Origin: an uncultured Prochlorococcus sp.
GTDB lineage: Bacteria; Cyanobacteriota; Cyanobacteriia; PCC-6307; Cyanobiaceae
Assembly (NCBI GenBank): GCA_902612005.1
Contig: CACMCA010000002.1
Location: forward strand, 100,521-164,520
Length of the DNA: 64,000 nt
Reading direction: 5' to 3'
A program made the translations under genes and the position numbers. The notes under the pieces are model-generated. The model made no database searches. It saw nothing but the letters and a program-made list of their open reading frames with translations, and was not told where the DNA came from. Below are positions 63,820-64,000 of this stretch, piece by piece. Each line of letters begins with the position of its first letter. Position 1 is the first letter of the stretch.

Positions 63820-63883
63820 TATTAAAATTCATTAAAACTTGATTGAATTGAGAAATTAGGTTTTTACAAATATATCCCTATAT

Positions 63884-64000
63884 TCAATAAAAGAGAATAA
63901 AATCAAATTCTTTTTTATTATCGTCGATAAGAAATTCTGATTCAAGACCTTTGACGAAAAACCTATTTAATCTTTCTTGTTTTTCAATCCATTTTTCTAG
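63884..64000 (-). CDS. Partial unknown protein, C-terminus (38 residues)
   Basis: An open frame runs from the right edge of the window to a TGA at 63884-63886, giving 38 C-terminal residues (LEKWIEKQERLNRFFVKGLE, then SEFLIDDNKKEFDFILFY). The start lies beyond the window. The direction matches argB, 64 bases downstream. The fragment is too short to assign a family; charge pattern and position support a real gene rather than chance. Confidence 0.45.
   Translation of the reverse strand, partial: LEKWIEKQERLNRFFVKGLESEFLIDDNKKEFDFILFY

Noticed and set aside
1..64000. Prophage, transposon, toxin-antitoxin or defence island
   Set aside because: No integrase, transposase, terminal repeats, nuclease clusters or composition change were seen; the genes are core functions.

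Overview
The window is a gene-dense, strongly AT-rich stretch of a marine picocyanobacterial chromosome. The best match is a high-light-adapted Prochlorococcus. This rests on gene content: psaF/psaJ, petC/petA, ndhB, a 58-residue high-light-inducible (Hli) protein, an SPFH/prohibitin gene, the hyperconserved marine-cyanobacterial protein next to rplS and two tRNAs, cyAbrB and an RpoD-type sigma factor. It also rests on base composition by eye and on very short spacers with many 4-base or convergent overlaps. I see no prophage, insertion sequence, integrase, CRISPR array, rRNA or recognisable genomic island, so this is mostly conserved core backbone. The strain cannot be fixed from sequence reading alone.

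Layout. Positions 1-11,950 hold replication and cofactor genes (DciA-like, birA, topA, a TIGR00303-type cobT, ribE), ndhB with a MacB/LolD-like ATPase, small membrane or lipoproteins, and a ferredoxin-fused aldo/keto reductase. 12,049-19,728 is a respiratory block: leftward ctaC-ctaD-ctaE and rightward ctaA-ctaB (haem A/O synthesis), followed by a DrrAB-like ABC-2 exporter and a repeat-bearing unknown protein that ends in a palindrome shared with groEL. 19,727-28,850 carries groEL, fabG, ispD, ldcA, ubiA, ppx, cobM and lgt. 28,860-34,962 is photosynthetic and export-related: petC-petA, tatC, NFACT, gmk and psaF-psaJ. 35,037-41,433 has tsaD, hli, a Na+/H+ antiporter, gltX, tRNA-Asp, hcp, tRNA-Trp, rplS and map. 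41,437-48,500 has a DRTGG/BioD-like protein, a Rossmann (SLOG-like) protein, YajQ, prohibitin, hemL and xth. 48,507-57,975 has larC, a flippase-like membrane protein, a leftward set yjbQ-phhB-cobW-iron permease, a Taq-type carboxypeptidase, ppa and hemC. 58,072-64,000 has sigA, priA, a TPR/DUF3153 protein, argB and a truncated gene.

How the parts connect. Cytochrome oxidase genes sit beside the genes for their haem cofactor. The Rieske protein, which has a twin-arginine signal, sits beside tatC, and a second likely Tat substrate (a lipoprotein) lies upstream in the window. lgt supplies lipidation for the lipoproteins. hemL and hemC supply tetrapyrrole, and cobM/cobT supply corrinoid.

The most unusual non-coding signal is the 324-base gap between sigA and priA. 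It has an extended -10-like promoter and a 97-base imperfect rod-shaped fold (59,424-59,520), possibly an undescribed small RNA or a priA leader. Other notable signals are three in-frame minisatellites (42, 24 and 21 bp) in an otherwise streamlined sequence, and a TPR protein apparently fused to a DUF3153 lipoprotein through an internal lipobox.
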